From Heterostelium multicystogenum (Eukaryota; Evosea; Eumycetozoa; Acytosteliales; Acytosteliaceae), in contig RCNN01000204.1 of assembly GCA_003667245.1 (NCBI GenBank), positions 1 through 55,193 of the forward strand: 55,193 nucleotides of DNA. Reading direction: 5' to 3'. Within the stretch, counting starts at the first letter, position 1. Each line of letters starts with the position of its first letter. The translations under genes were made by a program, and so were the position numbers. The notes under the pieces were generated by a model, which saw nothing but the letters and a program-made list of their open reading frames with translations, had not been told where the DNA came from and made no database searches. Below are positions 10,418-22,736 of this stretch, piece after piece.

Positions 10418-12139
10418 ACCTAAAATTTACATTTAAATCGTAATATTATTAATATAAAAACTGAACTTGCAAGTGTACTGGTAAATTGACAGGTTTTAGA
10501 ATTGATGATAAACACAAAGTAGAAGGAATGATCTTGTACAAACAATCATCAATCAATCAATCAATCAATCCAACCAAACAACCAAAAAGAAGTAGTATTA
10601 CGATTATTATTATTATTATTATTAAAACTAATTATTTGATTTTAATATATTGTTGTCTATTTGTTCGTGAATTTGGTAAGCTTTTCAAATTAACTATCCA
10701 ACAAGTATCATCCAATCATAAGTAATTGTTTTGATTCTTTGTTATTGAAGGTGTGGTTTTTATGTAGATGCTGTTGTGTAACATTTGTAGTTAGATGTGG
10801 TTGGTGGTACTGTAGTTGTGGGTAGGTAGTGTTGGAAAAGCAGAGGTAAAAAGTTTTATCACTCGTGATATCTCTTTATTACATGCCAATAAAAAAATCA
10901 AAAACAAAACAATTTATACCAAGATAATACACGGTTACAATAACATAACACACTTTACCACCAATTCTTATTTCGAATTATGTTGTTGATATGATATTAT
11001 AAAATCTTGAATTGATAATTAAATATTATTAATTATTATTAATTAAAGAATTATTAATATATTATCATTAGACAAATACTACTACTTTTTGATTTTGGAT
11101 TTTGGTTATTGGTTGTATACTATACTACCTCTACTACTAATAATAATAAATAATAACTAAATAAATAACTAAAAAGATGTCTAATAAACTAACTCAGGCT
11201 TGATATTTATGCAAATGCCAATACATACACCAGGTGTAGATGAAAATCTTTGCAGTAGTATCACTGGTGGACTGTGGTTGTTTAGCTGCAGTTGTTTGCT
11301 GTAGTATTGGCGGGTGCTGTTGTAGTACTGTTGATGAAGGTTTCTGTTTGTATATATTCAAATCCTCTCTCTCCAAATAAAATGAAAACATTGAAAAGAT
11401 CCTATTAATATGTTTAAACAACAACAAACAAAAAATATTTAAAATGCAAAAATAAAAAAAGGTCACTCTTTGGATGTATCACTACAACTAAACTACGAAA
11501 ACCCAATATTTTGTAAAGGTTCATGCCAATCGAAAAAGAAAAGGATTTTTTTTTAAACAAAATTTCTTTAATTTATTTTTATTATTTAAATAAAAATTTC
11601 AAGTTTTTTGTGTGGTAGTATTTATTATTATATATAACCATTGTTCAAAAATCATTTATTTATTAATTAATTGATTCGAATCATTCTATTTTCTTTTTTC
11701 TCTAAATTATGATAAATATATATATTTATATATATATTAAATCTATTATATTCATATATGTCCTTATATATCTATAAAAGATACTTCAAATTATATAGCT
11801 GTTATACTAACAACAAATAATTAATTAGATATGATTTTGTTTAATTTGGACCTATAGGTTGATGTTTTTGGTTTTGTTTTGTTTGGTTTGCCTTGGTATA
11901 ATACTACCAGTAATACCAATGTTAAAACTGTATGTTCTATAATTAAAGTTTCATCATTTAATATCTATTTGCAAAGTAATTACACTGTTCTTATAAATTT
12001 AAGTCTATACTTTAAAATTCAATTTGAAATTTGAAAAATTTTGGTGGTGATCAAATTTTTAGTTTTGTTTTTTGAATAGTGAGTTAAAAATATATTTATA
12101 CTAGTAAGATTGTATAGCATAATTTAATTATAATCAGAT
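10418..12139. other. divergent intergenic region
   Basis: This is the shared upstream region of a minus-strand LRR gene and a plus-strand CUE/SMR gene. It contains ATCA and ATT runs (10550-10625), and a TTGTGGGT at 10816-10823 whose complement fits the dictyostelid DUSE pattern, with no convincing RNA downstream. A 90-residue minus frame at 11194-11466 is low-complexity and not called. Confidence 0.45.
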
Positions 12140-14599
12140 ATGAGCAGGTTTGACAGTGGTGGTAGACCACCTGTATTGCCTGACCAATCTCATTATATGT
12201 ACCCAATCTACAGAGATTACTTCCCCGATATGACCATCGAAGATGATGTGTACGAGAAGTTTTTAAGGAAACCAAAGTTGGGATCACCGGAATCATTTTC
12301 AAAGTCAACGATAACAACAACAACAACAACGACTACATCTAGTGGATTTAATTTGAACCAAAATCATCAACAGCCTCCGAAGAAACAACAAGTACTTCCT
12401 CTAGAGGACCAACAACAGAATGAACAACCAGTTATTAAGATTGATGCTGGTTCAATGGACTTCTTGGTATCAATTTTACCGGATATCGAGTATGAGACAT
12501 TGGAGATTATGTTAATTGAATACAGGGGAAATGTTCAACAGGTAGTTCAAACAATGCTTGACCACCTTGGTGACACGAATGATTTTGCAAGACTTTGAGG
12601 ATGTCAATGATAATACGCTCGATAATATTAAATGATTATATGTTCCCAACAACAACAACAACAACTCAGAATAATGTTAAGGATAGTAATTACAACAAAA
12701 ACTACAACACAAAACTACAACAAGACATATACTAGCAATAATAGCAACATTACAAACAACAATGGCAACAATAGCAATAATAATAGTACTAGTCTCTCTC
12801 AATCAGCAAAGAAAAGATTAAAAAAAAAAAGAAAAAGAGAAACAGAGAGAGTTGGAGAAAGCTCAACAACTACAATGGGATCAGATACAGGACCAGCAAT
12901 CAAATATCCAAAGAAACCAGCAAGTCATTCAGCTAGCTCCTGATGCATATCAAATGGCAGAGGAACCAGAGGTAGTGGATTTCAAAGCTGCTAAGATTGA
13001 ATACTCAGAAATGATAAACAATTTAAAGGAAATGTTTGGATCATACTCCCGTCAAGATATTTCGGAGATTTTGGATATGGTTGGTTTCTCTCTAGAGGAA
13101 GCAATTGATACCATTCTCAGTGGTACTGCAATGGAAAGGTTAGAGTATCGCAAAGCTGCCATGGAAGCAGATCGCAAGCAAAAACAATTAGAAGAACAAA
13201 AGTTACTTGCTCAACAGCAAAAGCTTAAAGAAAAAGAAATAGAGCGAGAGCTTACTGAGAAGCCAGTCAAAGCAAACAATAACAAGAATAGCCAACCAAA
13301 AGTAAACACCAAAGATCAAATCCACTCAGCAACAACAGCAACAACAACAGCAACAGCAACAGCAACCTGTACCCAATTTTAATGATATTATGAAGGAGCA
13401 AAAAAGCTAAGAGTTTAAGTGAACCAAGTTCTCCATACAAATATGTGCATACTTCGAGCAACAACAACAATAATAATAATCAAACTAAACAGCAGCTTAT
13501 TCAGCAGGAACATAATGAAAAGAATAGTTTGGTCGATGAGGATTTTGGTGATGTACATGCTGATGATATTTTAGAGATGGCTAAGATGAAAAGAAATCAA
13601 AGTATGATGATAAGAAGTTGAATATTTTATTGAAGGAATTCTCAATGTTGGAAGCAGATTTGATTAGATCAATTTACGGACAGGTTGGCTGCAACTTTCA
13701 ATCTGCATGGCGTTTTCTCAGTGATATGAGTAAACAAGAGTTGGGCGGAGCACAGGTCAAGAATTTAGCAACGAAAATCAAACAATCGCAGAGTAGGCCG
13801 GGCAACAATGCTGTGGTGAATACATCTCCACTACCAATGAACCAACAAATTCAACAAAATCAACAAAACCACTTTAATAATAATAATGCCAAGAAAGTTA
13901 CTGAAGATGACAGGGTCAATATTCTAGCTTTCTGGCCCCAACAAAGTTGAGATATATTCAGGTGAAAAAGAAGGAAGCCGATACCAAGTTCTATAAGGTT
14001 CAACCAATTTCACCACCACTTAAACCAAAGAATGGAAAGACCAAGAATACCACTGAATTGAATAGGAAGGATTATCAACAATATCGTTCAGAAGCCAATA
14101 GATATGCTGCCCTTAGAAATGCTTACTTCAAACAGGCTGCAAATGCCTATATGGCAGGTAAAGCTGCCGAGGCCAGGAGTTTATCGGAGCAGGGACGTCA
14201 TTATGATAGATTGGTCAAAGAATGCAATGCAAATGCATCAAATCAAATTTTCTTATCATGGTTTGTATCATTAATGTATTGGTTGATTTAATATCATTAC
14301 TGACATCAACATTAGTAACTCGAGAATTGGTGATTCATTGAAGATTGATTTGCATGGTTTTGCATGTCGCAGAAGCATTGGAGATGGTTAGTCAAATTCT
14401 GGATGTTCATACCAATGGTGAATATCAAGGTGAAGGAGAAGACAGACCCAAGACCATTGAGTTCATTTGCGGAATGGGAAATCACAGTCAAGGAGGTGTT
14501 GCCAAGATTAAACAGCATTGATCTCATTGTTAAAAAGAATGTAGACTTACTTTCCAAGACCAAGGTGGTCTATTAGTAGTTCATCTTAAAAACAGATAA
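12140..14599 (+). CDS. CUE-CUE-DUF1771-SMR protein (Cue2/N4BP2-like endonuclease candidate)
   Basis: ATG at 12140 starts MSRFDSGGRPPVLPDQ. The first CUE-like domain lies at about 12440-12570 (LPDIEYETLEIMLIEYRGNV) and the second at about 12990-13125 (EMFGSYSRQDISEILDMVGF). A third helical ubiquitin-binding-like segment follows near 13620-13735 (EADLIRSIYGQVGCNFQSAW). DUF1771 is at about 14070-14235 (YRSEANRYAALRNAYFKQAA) and a C-terminal SMR domain at about 14335-14599 has its DLHG motif and the GMGNHS loop. The frame after the last shift ends GGLLVVHLKNR at TAA 14599. In yeast Cue2 and animal N4BP2 this architecture binds ubiquitin and cuts mRNA at collided ribosomes (no-go decay); the same role here is inference. 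Gln/Thr/Asn runs separate the domains. At least four one-base shifts interrupt the frame. Confidence 0.7.
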
Positions 14600-14774
14600 T
14601 CAATCTATTAGAGAATATTGGTATTTTGGTTGATTAATGTAAATTTATTTATTCTTTCCTTTTTTACAAAGCAATAAACATACATGGATGTGGATTGTTT
14701 TCAAATGAATAGGGCAGATATTATAGATATTCTGATGTGTATTGGTATATTACAATAAATAATATGTTTTAATA

Positions 14775-15164
14775 TTACAGGGTACTATTTGTCGCAAGTG
14801 GGATATGTAGATTAAATAATTTAACATTGAGCAGATATGTAACCTGCTCTTGTCGATGCTCTGGTGCTTTTGGAAATTGTGGACCGATGTATGCTGGCGG
14901 AGAGGGAATTTTTTCTTCACTTCCATAGATGCAACAGTCGACATTGGCAACATAAGAACCAATGTGGTTGGTCAGCTCCAACGGAATCTTACGGTTCCAT
15001 TGTTTTTATACCAACCAGGATTATACCCATTAGGTTTATTTTACTATAGAGACAAACCGATTCTTTGGACATGAGTCGTTGGCACTTCCAAAATAACCAA
15101 TGGTGGTGCCAGAGTAAAACATCATTATGATAATCAATATTAAAAAGTTAGTTGTTGTTTTCAT
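14775..15164 (-). CDS. small secreted protein, unknown function
   Basis: ATG at 15164 begins a clear signal peptide (MKTTTNFLILIIIMMFYSG). The mature part continues in pieces: YFGSANDSCPKNRFVSIVK, then PNGYNPGWYKNNGTVRF, then ELTNHIGSYVANVDCCIYGS and PPAYIGPQFPKAPEHRQEQ, ending at a TAA at 14775. Two single-base shifts separate the pieces. With these joined it is roughly 125 residues long, with a few cysteines and potential N-glycosylation sites (NDS, NGT). No family is recognised. It is expected to enter the secretory pathway. Confidence 0.45.
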
Positions 15165-16457
15165 AATTTATAGAAAGGTAGTATGTAGGAATTTAAAAGG
15201 TTAATAATTATATAAAATTGAATAATTTAGATGTTGTTGTTGTTTTTTATTATTTTATTGTTGCTGTTGTTTGGATGCCTTCAAGTTAATGAATGAATCA
15301 TTTTTTCCCAAATGTACCTTCTTATATAGATTCTGATTCAATCTAAAATTGAATAATAAGCATCCACATGTTTTAAAGTTGTTTCATTTCTGAAGTGTCA
15401 TGCAATCCCACCTTCCATTGATGTCCCAATTTATTTCGACGTTTAAAATAAATAAAGTTTGGTGTAATCTAATTATGTACATTGGTATAATAAACTTACA
15501 AATCCATTTTCTTATCATGAATAGATAACAACAAGATAATTCTTATAGGCCCAAATCATCTATTTCTATTGGTGTATGATGATGTGTAGTGCATACATAG
15601 CTGGTGGATTGATGTTGATAATAAATTGATAATACCAATATTTACTTATTAATATATATTGTCTTCTTAAATCTTCTTCTTTATTTGGTGATCAGTGCAT
15701 TGGAAATAAAGTCTTGTTTTTCATGCAAGCATGATACAAGTTTGGGTGGATGGATGGAAAAGGGGATCAATAATTCAGATGTAATTGATACAATACAACG
15801 AACAGATGTAAAGTATAAATTAGATTTATTAAACCATTAATCATTCATTTCACTCCATATGTGAAACCAAACACAAACTGTTTTGTAGAAATAAGTACGA
15901 TCAAGATGGGGTGCAGCATGTTTTAAATCGGTTGGATTTTGGATTAAATAAAAACAACATTAACAATCATAATCAATTTTATACTTGGGTGTGTCAGGCA
16001 TGTCAAAATGATATATCTGAACAAAGTGGATAAATACTCGATGGGATAGCACTTGTTTTTGATTTGTTTGTTTGGAATAGTAGATCGCTTTAAAAAAGAT
16101 TAGAAACAACAAATAATATTGATAATAAAAGTTGATTTACATTTTGATGTACTTTTATTATTAAGAATTATCTAAAATCTAGTGTAAAAGATAATTTGTA
16201 AAGGATATTTTATATTTCAAATCACAATTCCTTTTTCTAATAAGATTATCTGTAAAGTATGATGTTTTGTCCATGCCATTAAAGGATTCTTAAATTCTTT
16301 CTGTTTAGATTATATTTTACAAATTAGATCAATTGATATACCATCATATGACAAGTGTTTGTGTATGGTAAAAGAAAAAATTATATCATCATGTTTATTA
16401 TATTAAATAAATTGAGAAAAGTAAAATTAAATAAAAAATATATAAAGTTAAATTAAA
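15165..16457. other. intergenic, no gene seen
   Basis: AT-rich sequence without a coding-like frame. A slightly GC-richer patch lies around 15400-15440. It includes the upstream region of the small secreted protein gene. Confidence 0.45.
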
Positions 16458-16757
16458 TTATAAAGCGGCTTCTTTAAGTTTACTATCCAACTTTAGTCTG
16501 CTAAATTTGGCTCTGACAGCTGGTACAGTTCTATTAAGTGATTTGGCAATACGCTCCCACTGGTTTCTTCTCTCCAAGGGATCTAGGCTGTAAAAATCAC
16601 ACTCCACAACCATCTTTATAAGTATCTCAACTTGTTGGGGAGACCAGTTATATAGGTAGTTTGTTTTTATTTGGATTTTAGGTTTTTTAAGGATAAATTC
16701 CTTATTTGATGAGTTGTTTATGATTTGGGTTGAATTATGTTTTTCTATGTATATCAT
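16458..16757 (-). CDS. small Myb/SANT-like DNA-binding domain protein
   Basis: An intact 99-codon frame starts at ATG 16757. The C-terminal two thirds form a Myb/SANT-like three-helix domain: YNWSPQQVEILIKMVVECDF, LERRNQWERIAKSLNRTVPA and VRAKFSRLK. The spaced Trp residues and the final basic recognition-type helix are as expected for the fold. The N-terminus is Asn/Lys-rich and probably disordered. It may act as a small transcription factor or a chromatin adaptor; DNA binding is inferred from the fold only. No introns or frame breaks are needed. Confidence 0.6.
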   Translation of the reverse strand: MIYIEKHNSTQIINNSSNKEFILKKPKIQIKTNYLYNWSPQQVEILIKMVVECDFYSLDPLERRNQWERIAKSLNRTVPAVRAKFSRLKLDSKLKEAAL

Positions 16758-17300
16758 TTCGGTCTCTTTAGCATGTATATTGTTGTATACTTGGGGGATT
16801 AAGGATATATGATAAATTCATAATAAATATATTAAAACAAATGGTCGTATAAAATTAATAAATAAAAATCGGAATGTGAAGATAAATATATATATGTTAA
16901 TGGAATGATTTAAAATATTATAGATATAAATATATGGTAGTGTTCTAGTTTGGTGAATGATGGATGTTATAAATAAATCTGTTGAATAAAAAAAAGTGAA
17001 AAAATAATGTTTGTTTAGTTTTAAGTTTGTGTATCTAGTGTAATATATGTTTAAAAAAAGTGTTTATTTGTTTGTCATTCACTTGAAAATCAAATTATTC
17101 ATAATAGAGAGCTTATATAGTTAGTTTTATTGAATTAGGGTTCCAGTTTAAAAATTGGGTAAAAATAGAAGCCATTATGTATTAAAAAGACATTGAAAGT
17201 ATGATTCAAATGAGCATTTTTTCATTGTTAACAGTGCAAAATCTTAAGTTATCACAGGAGATCCCGTAATTTCCTTTTAAGGATCGACTTAATTTGGATT
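16758..17300. other. intergenic, no gene seen
   Basis: AT-rich spacer between two minus-strand genes, with long A and T runs. It is presumed to contain the Myb-like gene's promoter. Confidence 0.45.
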
Positions 17301-17632
17301 CTAAAATTGTTGGGATTGTTTTTTTTGATTAACTTCAACCACTACATCAATTTGCAGTTCAAGTGGGTTAAACACTCCAATTTTATCAAATCCATTTTAC
17401 AATTTTTTAATAAAGACCTATAATCTTTAAAATCCACAAAAATGGATTTGCACCACCACAAATCACATCTATTTTTGCAACATTTTATCAATAAAATTGC
17501 TTCACTATCAGTGATGAACTTCATATTGCCCACTAATTTGGAAAGGTGTTAATTAAGCTGTAACTACTTGGTGGGGGTTCAAGTGGGATTCATTTTTATT
17601 TGATTAAAGTCGAGTTCTATTGATGAATTCAT
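17301..17632 (-). CDS. small unknown protein (frames joined)
   Basis: ATG at 17632 opens MNSSIELDFNQIKMNP. After one-base shifts the reading continues through NMKFITDSEAILLIK, then NVAKIDVICGGANPF, VDFKDYRSLLKN and FDKIGVFNPLELQIDVVVEV, to a TAG at 17303-17301. The pieces follow one another without overlap and look like one compact protein of about 110 residues. I recognise no family. Each break lies at or beside a homopolymer, as elsewhere in the window. An alternative is that this is a decayed gene. Confidence 0.35.
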
Positions 17633-17885
17633 GATAGAAAGATGTCATCAAGTCAATTGATTAGTAACTCTTTTTTTTAACTTAAATCTTTGATGTTTTA
17701 TTTAATTTAATAGTTGAATCTTGCAAGCTAAAGGAGCGAAAACAGTAAACTTAAAAAAAGGTGAGGTGTCCTTTCATATTCTCAAAGATATTAAATACAA
17801 ACAACTAACAATAAAAACATAGGAGTATATATTTTTAGAATATTTACAAAGAAAGTTTATTTATTCAATTATTCAATTATTATTA

Positions 17886-18741
17886 TTATTTGAATATTTT
17901 CTTTAGTTTTTTAATAAATGTTTGCTTTTCTTCAATAATTGAAAGGACTTCTTCCACTTTTAGCAGAATCGGATCATTTAGGTTCTCTTCATTTCGGGAG
18001 TCATTAACATATTGTTTAAGATTATAGGTGGACTTGTTTTCTAAATTGTGGTGAAATTTTGTATCGTAGGGCTCTCTCTGGAGTTGTGGGGGTTTCTGAA
18101 ATCTTGTTAAAGTATTCGGCTAGGCTTAGATTTTGTTTTGTACCATCGTCTTCGCAGCAGGCCTCTTCGTCGAGTGAGGATAGCGATGATGAAGACGATT
18201 TTGAAATGGAAGCATTGACAAGCTCTTGAAGAGATTTAACAATACTTAGTTTAAGGTCTCTTTGTTTATCAGAGAGCTTCTTTGATTTGATGCCAATTTT
18301 CTCTGGTGAAACAATGGCAGGAGATATCGATCTCAAAAAAATAAAACTGGCAATTGCGATATTCCAGTGGTTTGGATACTTGGTTGAAACTATACGGCGT
18401 AGTGAGTAAGCGATACTCAATATTATTTCAGGACATTGGCCAATGCTTTGAGTTACTTGATTAATGGTTTTAATGGCAACTTCACGTGGAACAATGTTTT
18501 CTGGTTGTGATTTCTCAACAAGCAAAACTATTGGTAAAACAAATTTCGATATATATGAACGACAAGCTTCGTTGCTAAGAAATTGTGACATCAGATCGGT
18601 GGATGGCGAGTTTAATCTAAATAATGTAGACCAACTTTTACATTGTTCAACTTCTTTAAGTATAAAAAATTCTAAGAGTTGAAAGTTATTCATTTCGAAA
18701 TTATAGGTAGAAAGACTCGTTGGTAATTCTGGTACTATCAT
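17886..18741 (-). CDS. small Ras GTPase-activating protein
   Basis: From ATG 18741 the protein is almost entirely a RasGAP domain. The arginine-finger loop is seen as TLFRLNSPSTDLMSQFL, and the signature FLRSISPAIVSPEKIG lies near residues 145-160. A Ser-rich acidic insert (SISKSSSSSLSSLDEE) follows. The frame stops at 18022 after a shift at AAAA, but the adjacent frame continues as NLKQYVNDSRNEENLNDPIL and ends in a coiled, basic tail (SIIEEKQTFIKKLKKIFK) at TAA 17886. RasGAPs switch off Ras-family GTPases; in dictyostelids these control chemotaxis, macropinocytosis and the actin cortex. The protein is unusually short, about 285 residues, with no other domain visible. Confidence 0.75.
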
Positions 18742-21373
18742 TTTAGATGATGAATATTATATATATTTGTTTTTAATGTAAATAGTACGAAATTTTAAAA
18801 GAATATATATTTATAATATTAGGTACTACTCCTCAAGTAAATATATTACTTTTGGAAATTAAAATTGTATAATGATTAATTGTTGAACAAGTTGAAAAAG
18901 TAGTATCAACAATTGGCGTCTATTTGAAGTAATATTTAAAACAATAGCCAATTTTATATGAATAATTTGGATTTGAAATATGAATTATCTCTTTGAAATT
19001 ATTATAATAATATTAAAACAAAGCAATTAAAAAAGGATGATTAGCGTTGATAATGCGTGGTAAAGTATAGATTCAAATGAATTAATAAATAAAGTAGTTA
19101 GAAAGATTGGATGGATGAAACAATATAAATATAGGTAAGCCAAGTGATGTAATAAATGGCAAGATTTTAAAATGTTGAGGAGGCGTCTTTAAGTGTGGTA
19201 TTAAAGTAACTATTAAAGTTAAGAGCTATAAGTTGATTAATTTTTAAAATAATAAATAATATTTGATGTTAACCAAAACAAAGTCTGGTCAATGTCGTGT
19301 TATGCGTTTCCCAACAATTGAATAGTTTTAAAAACAACAACACAAATGATTGATTTTTGGTTAGCGATAATTGTTGTGATTGGAAAGTGATATTACTAAA
19401 TCTATCACTGAATATATAACCTTTATAAATTTAAAAAAACACTAATCTCAAACATTAAAACAACATTTAGGTTGAGAGAAGAGTGAATTAAATAATCAGA
19501 ATGGATTGGAAAGAATATAAAACTAATCATCACTAATTCTATCTAACAGTGATAGAACAAGTTGTAGTATCTGATACATTTAGGGTGTCATGTTTTGATC
19601 GGCACCTGTGGGATCATCCAAAAAGACTGATAGATATGAACCCCCAAACCATATTGATTCCTTAGTAAACGATTAACATTTTAATGTTTATAATCAACCT
19701 TCATGTGCTAAACTATAAATCTGATTAGAGGGTTTGTACATTTTCCAAAAGACACTCTAACCTTATTCAACTAAGAGAAACAGTAGACAACCAAAAATGA
19801 ACAGTAGCTTACTGTTTGATTGAACACACATCATATTTTATTTGGCTGATGTTGTTGTTATTATTGATGATGTTGATGCTGATGATGATGGTTGTGGTAG
19901 TAACGGTGGTGCTGATGTGACAGTGTGGGGATGAGTAACCAACACTAAAACATATTTTGGGGGGTGGTGAGTGGTTTTCAGTGTATTTATTGATACAATG
20001 TATCAATTAAACAAGCATATGATATGTCTTGTACCACATTGATACACCCAACAAACATTCACACATGGGGTGCATAATTAGATCTTTACCCACATGTAAT
20101 ACTTTGTAAGTAATGAGTATACTGCATTCTCTCTGACAAAACTGAACAAACATCAATGATTACCATACTTTAGGGGTGAGACTGTCATCTATTATTTAAA
20201 GCTATGTGATGAATTGAAGTCATACACTTTTAGTCATCCATCTCAGACCACGTACTAAAGGTAACTTATAAAACAAATTGATATATATATACATATATAT
20301 TTTAATGATCAAAATATTGTCAAATTTCATCAATCAAGTTACATCATCTTCTCATATGATTGTGAAATTCAAACAAAAAAAACACAAGAAATGAATGCTA
20401 ATGAGGTCGGTGAATGACAAATATAACAACATATGAGTTACACAAGTTGACATCCTCTACCAACATTCAATAGATTGTAATTTAAAATGTATTTATGTTT
20501 ATTTATAGATGTATTTAACTATGATTGTTGAAGTAGGTAGGTGTTACTATTCTAATTTCGTACCTTGTTTAATGATAATCAATTGTAGCTTTCAGATAAT
20601 AACATGACTACTATCTTTGTTCAATTTATCATTTAAAAATACTAAACCATCTTATCACTCATTGGTTATATATACCATTATTACACTCGTATTTTACCAG
20701 AATGGTTTCTGTCGATCAATCAACATTGATGAAATCAAATACATAGGATATTAGATCCAATTTAAAGAGGGATGTAAAATATCCAAAATTAGATCTATCA
20801 ATCATTGCTAATAGAAATAAAATTTTGTTGATATCGAGATTCATGTCTGATGACATATCAACAGACAACCGCATCTTATAATTATTAAATAATCATAGTC
20901 ATAACCTCCATTGAAAGAAATGTTAAGATATCCAAATGAATCATATTTGTATTATTTAGTAAATTTCAAAGAGATGGATTGATTGGTTTGATTGTTACTC
21001 GGTTTACTAATAATATTGCTTTATTGAAATTTTGAGTAGTTTAATAAATATAAATATTAGATGTGTTTGTTAATTTACAAGGGAGTTTGATTTTGTTGGA
21101 CGGTAATTGTGTTTGTGCTTTGAAAAAAAGCAATTGTAAATCGCTGGCTTGGTTTGGTCTACCAACCAAACTATCCAAACAAGAGGTGAACCATCCATGA
21201 AAGTATGAGGGTTTGATGAGATCTGAAATTGTTGAGGTGTTGCAATAAAAAGATTGGTTGCTGTAATGTTACTGTTACTTTTGATGTTACTACTGTATAC
21301 TGGAAGTTGGATAAACGTATGATAAATATAGGGATAATGTAATAATATTATATATAAATTAAATATTGATATT
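18742..21373. other. long intergenic region
   Basis: About 2.6 kb without a supported gene, between two minus-strand genes. It holds a GC-richer patch at about 19560-19650, GAT/GTT runs near 19855-19890, and two adjacent hairpins: ATTGATAC/GTATCAAT at 19989-20007 and ACAAG/CTTGT at 20011-20032. The 65-residue frame at 19809-20006 is repeat-derived. Confidence 0.45.
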
Positions 21374-22736
21374 CTATATCTTGAGTAAATTTGGTAGATT
21401 ACCATATCTATCCAATTTTTTACCCCAGTTTTCCAGTATTTTTGCAACTTGACCTTTTCCAAGCTGATCAAAAGGCGGAACTACAAATAATTTCAAAATA
21501 TCACCAAGATTATCAAAGATTGAACGCTCACGATCGAGTTGATCACCCTTGTGTGTCTTTCCTGGCTTATTCTTTGCGCGAAGGTGACCCATGAAGAGAA
21601 AGGCTGTTTTTGGGTCGACCATTCGCAGTAGACCGCTGATTAGCATGTGAAGGCATGGAGTTCCATCAACAAGTACACGCTGACCCTGTTCATTACGACG
21701 GCAACGTCTTGAGTTTTCCATGGCATAGACTGGAATATTCTTGGGTGGGAAATCGTCTTGTGGCAACTTGGCGAAAATATCTGAAAAGAATTTTTTGAAC
21801 TGCAGACTACGTGATTCCAAGTGTTTTTTCCATGGTCCAATTTCGTCGTCTTCATCAAATCCGTCGTAGCATGAATCTGGAAGCACTGAGTTTGCATAAG
21901 TAAGAACTACCGCTGCATTACGCCAGAGTTGTGGACCAAGCTTTTCTGTGAATTGGTTGATAACAAGTTGATGTGCACCATCAAAAACGTGTCTCTGTGA
22001 ATTTCTCTACGAACAACACGCAGTGAATCGTTTTACCGGATAAATATTTCTGTATCTTCAACATGTTGGCTGCGTCGACGACATCACCTTGAGTATCTAA
22101 AAATCCTGGAGTATCAATGATATTCAGCTTGAAGCCATTGACGTTTCTGCTGTATGTAAAAGGCTCTTGGGTGCAAGACTCACTTGAGTGCACTGGGATA
22201 TCTATACCAAAAACTGTGTTGAGTGTTGACGATTTACCGACACCAGTACGACCCAGCAGCAAAACGTTACACTCGTTCTGAACACCCTTGAGGACAGCAA
22301 GCATTTCCTGCAGCTCCTCAGTGGTTTCCTTCTCTATGCCACCTTCTTCAATGGGCTCCTCAAGAATTGAAAGGAATGGATCGTAGTCATCTCCTTGCTC
22401 ACTGACTTCTTCGTTTGTATTAGAAGTGTCTGTATGGGTATGTGTATTGGACAATGAGTTTGTAATTTCAGAGATTGAAGTGAGAGACAGACTATTTTCA
22501 CCGCCTCTTATATTTGGAGTGGATGTAGCAGACGATGGTGAAGATGACACCTTCTCATCTTTCTTCTTCTTCTTGTCCTTTGATGAGGAGGAACTCGATG
22601 AAAAAGGAGAAAGTGATTTTTTCTAAATGAAAATTAATAAAATTGCTGTCAGAAATACTGGATTTGGTCGATGGCTTGATTGACCAATCAATTTAGTTAA
22701 AGAGTAACTTACTTTATATGGATTTATATTAAACAT
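21374..22736 (-). CDS. Toc34/AIG1-type GTPase
   Basis: Exon 1 is the short MFNINPYK (22736-22713). An intron at 22712-22623 with GTAAGT...TTTAG borders leads in phase to KKSLSPFSSSSSSK and a Ser/Lys/acidic N-terminal region. The G domain has the P-loop GRTGVGKSS, the Thr-containing switch (SCTQEPFTYS), and the DTPGFLDTQGD motif. After a break at a T-run near 21990 it continues as DGAHQLVINQFTEKLGPQLW and NAAVVLTYANS, as in Toc34/AIG1 family members, then to KLDRYGNLPNLLKI. Plant Toc34 receives preproteins at the plastid envelope. Amoebae have no plastid, so a role at another membrane is inferred, but no transmembrane helix is obvious. Confidence 0.75.

Noticed and set aside
10816..10823. DUSE promoter element for a small RNA on the minus strand
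   Set aside because: TTGTGGGT fits the pattern, but no TATA-like box or structured RNA follows at the expected distance.
11194..11466. 90-residue minus-strand frame as a gene
   Set aside because: Low-complexity Gln/Thr and hydrophobic translation without motif; lies in a divergent promoter region.
21374..22736. Horizontal transfer of a plant Toc34 gene
   Set aside because: AIG1/Toc34-like GTPases occur widely in eukaryotes, codon use looks local, and the gene has a normal dictyostelid intron.
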